From Methanobacteriota archaeon (GTDB lineage: Archaea; Thermoplasmatota; Poseidoniia; Poseidoniales; Poseidoniaceae): a stretch of DNA of 5,984 nt. The stretch lies in NCBI GenBank assembly GCA_002725275.1, contig PBOE01000010.1, forward strand, positions 27,734 to 33,717. Direction: 5' to 3'. The notes beneath the pieces were generated by a model, which had not been told where the DNA came from, made no database searches, and was given only the letters and a program-made list of their open reading frames with translations. Shown here piece by piece: positions 4,758-5,984 of this stretch. Every line of letters begins with the position of its first letter. Positions within the stretch are counted from its first letter, which is position 1. The translations under genes and the position numbers were made by a program.

Positions 4758-5984
4758 GTCGAGGAACCCGTACGTCCAGTCGTGGGGCGGTGCAAAAGTT
4801 TCCTTGATGGAGCGAGGGCTGACCCAGCGGAGTAGGTTCAGTGGGCTGCCGGCTTTGTCGTTCGTTCCGCTTCCTCGAGCCCCGCCGAAGGGTTGCTGAC
4901 CAACCACGGCGCCCGTGGGCTTGTCGTTGATGTAGAAGTTCCCAGCGCTGTAGCGGAGCGCCTTGACCGCCGTCTCAATGTGGCGTCGGTCGGTGGCAAA
5001 GATGGACCCCGTGAGGGCGTACTCCGAAGTCGTGTCGCACAGCTCCAACGTGGCTTCAAAGTCCTCGTCGGCGTAGACGTGAACCGAGAGAACCGGACCG
5101 AAGATTTCCTCGGCCATGGTCTCGCTACGCGGGTCGTTGCACACGATGGTCGTGGGTTGAATGAAGTAGCCCGTGCTGTCGTCGTAGGTGCCGCCGGTGA
5201 TGATTTCACAATCAGGGTTGGCAGCGGCGCGGTCGATGTAGCCCGTGATGCTGTCGAAGGCCTTCTTGTCGATGACGGCGCCGAGGAAGTTGCTGAAGTC
5301 CGCCACGTCGCCCACGGTGATCTTGTTGACCTCGGCGACGTAGTCGTCCTTGATGGCGTCCCACACCGAGCGTGGCACGTAGACGCGGCTTGCAGCGCTG
5401 CACTTTTGCCCTTGGAACTCAAATCCACCGCGGAGCATGGCCACGAGCAAGGCTTGGCGGTCACAATCGGGGTGGGCCACGATGAAGTCCTTGCCGCCCG
5501 TTTCGCCGACGATGCGAGGGTAGGATTTCAGGTTCTCGAGGTTGTTGGCCACGTCTCGCCACATCTGGCGGAAAACTCGTGTTGAACCGGTAAAGTGAAT
5601 ACCTGCTAACTCGCGGTGCGCCAAGCAAATGTCGCCCACAACAGCGGCCCGTCCGGGCACGAAGTTGATGACGCCACCGGGCAGACCTGCGTCCATCATC
5701 AGACGCATCAATCGGTAGTTCGAAACGTAGGAATTTCGGGACGGCTTCCACACGCCGACGTTGCCCATGATGGCGGCGCACGACGGGAGGTTGGCGGCGA
5801 TGCTTGAGAAGTTGAAGGGTGTGACCGAGAAGATGAAGCCCTCCAGAGGTCGCACTTCGCTGGAGTTCCACATGGATGAGGGAGAGATGGGTGGCTGCAG
5901 GTCTTCGTAGATTTGACGAGCATAGTCGGAATTGAACCGCCAGAAATCAATCAGTTCGCAAGCCGAGTCAATCTCGGCCTGGTG
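4755..5984 (-). CDS. pruA: L-glutamate gamma-semialdehyde dehydrogenase (delta-1-pyrroline-5-carboxylate dehydrogenase), 5' end outside window
   Basis: The enzyme oxidises L-glutamate 5-semialdehyde to L-glutamate with NAD+, the second step of proline catabolism. The frame is open from the right edge to TGA at 4757-4755, 409 residues. The family is about 540-560 residues, so roughly 130 N-terminal residues lie outside. In window numbering (residue 1 at 5984) the aldehyde-dehydrogenase features are V-T-P-F-N-F (54-59), N-V-G-V-W-K-P-S (75-82), the cofactor-loop G-S-T-R-V-F (133-138), G-E-T-G-G-K-D-F with Glu161, F-E-F-Q-G-Q-K-C-S-A with the catalytic Cys195 (codon 5402-5400), E-E-I-F-G-P-V-L, and N-F-Y-I-N-D-K..T-G-A-V-V-G-Q-Q-P-F-G-G-A-R-G-S-G-T-N-D-K near the C-terminus. 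The pattern closely follows stand-alone mitochondrial-type ALDH4A1 rather than bacterial PutA. An ATG at 5873 is internal: the 37 residues before it (for example A-C-E-L-I-D-F-W-R-F-N) match the family and continue off the window. No proline dehydrogenase gene is visible here. Confidence 0.97.
   Translation of the reverse strand, partial: HQAEIDSACELIDFWRFNSDYARQIYEDLQPPISPSSMWNSSEVRPLEGFIFSVTPFNFSSIAANLPSCAAIMGNVGVWKPSRNSYVSNYRLMRLMMDAGLPGGVINFVPGRAAVVGDICLAHRELAGIHFTGSTRVFRQMWRDVANNLENLKSYPRIVGETGGKDFIVAHPDCDRQALLVAMLRGGFEFQGQKCSAASRVYVPRSVWDAIKDDYVAEVNKITVGDVADFSNFLGAVIDKKAFDSITGYIDRAAANPDCEIITGGTYDDSTGYFIQPTTIVCNDPRSETMAEEIFGPVLSVHVYADEDFEATLELCDTTSEYALTGSIFATDRRHIETAVKALRYSAGNFYINDKPTGAVVGQQPFGGARGSGTNDKAGSPLNLLRWVSPRSIKETFAPPHDWTYGFLD

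Noticed and set aside
4893..5585. 230-codon open frame on the plus strand
   Set aside because: It is antisense to the dehydrogenase gene, whose catalytic Cys, Glu and family blocks are unmistakable. The translation is Val/Asp/Gly-rich shadow sequence.
5871..5873. ATG at 5873 as start of the dehydrogenase
   Set aside because: The same frame continues upstream to the window edge with residues matching the conserved N-terminal part of the family, so this Met is internal.

Overview
The window is GC-rich by eye and densely coding, and it reads as chromosomal DNA of an archaeon. Marine Group II / Poseidoniales (Thermoplasmatota) is my best guess. The reasons are the DUF92 (TMEM19/VTE6-like) protein, a PrsW-family protease, a Group 1 (eukaryote-like) delta-1-pyrroline-5-carboxylate dehydrogenase, a multi-pass membrane protein with a signal peptide and several N-glycosylation sequons, mostly weak Shine-Dalgarno sites, and AT-rich TATA-like boxes rather than -35/-10 pairs. 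The assignment is inference; there is no rRNA or other marker gene in the window.

Layout: the left two thirds is a co-directional minus-strand cluster, read right to left. It starts with a possible 25-codon leader ORF (4380-4303), whose stop overlaps the start of a 492-residue PrsW-family intramembrane protease (4303-2825). A DUF92 integral membrane protein follows (2731-1970), then a signal-peptide-bearing multi-pass protein (1920 to the left edge, no stop reached). That last protein carries a beta-rich ectodomain and a second extracytoplasmic domain that resembles a thioredoxin/TlpA fold without cysteines. All three full genes in the cluster encode membrane or envelope proteins. Gaps are 93 nt and 49 nt, and I see no T-rich terminator between the genes, so co-transcription is plausible.

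Divergent from the protease is a small Trp-rich two-helix membrane protein on the plus strand (4437-4754), separated by a promoter region holding a 10-bp perfect palindrome and a TATA-like box. It converges with zero spacing on the minus-strand gene for L-glutamate gamma-semialdehyde dehydrogenase (pruA type, 4755 to the right edge, N-terminus missing). The palindrome TGATCA supplies both stop codons.

Functionally the window joins one central catabolic enzyme (last step of proline to glutamate) to a membrane-protein cluster whose common role cannot be read from sequence alone. I found no mobile element, CRISPR array, tRNA or rRNA. The most unusual items are the cysteine-less thioredoxin-like membrane protein, the enlarged PrsW with a soluble insertion between its catalytic helices, and the overlapping leader ORF.
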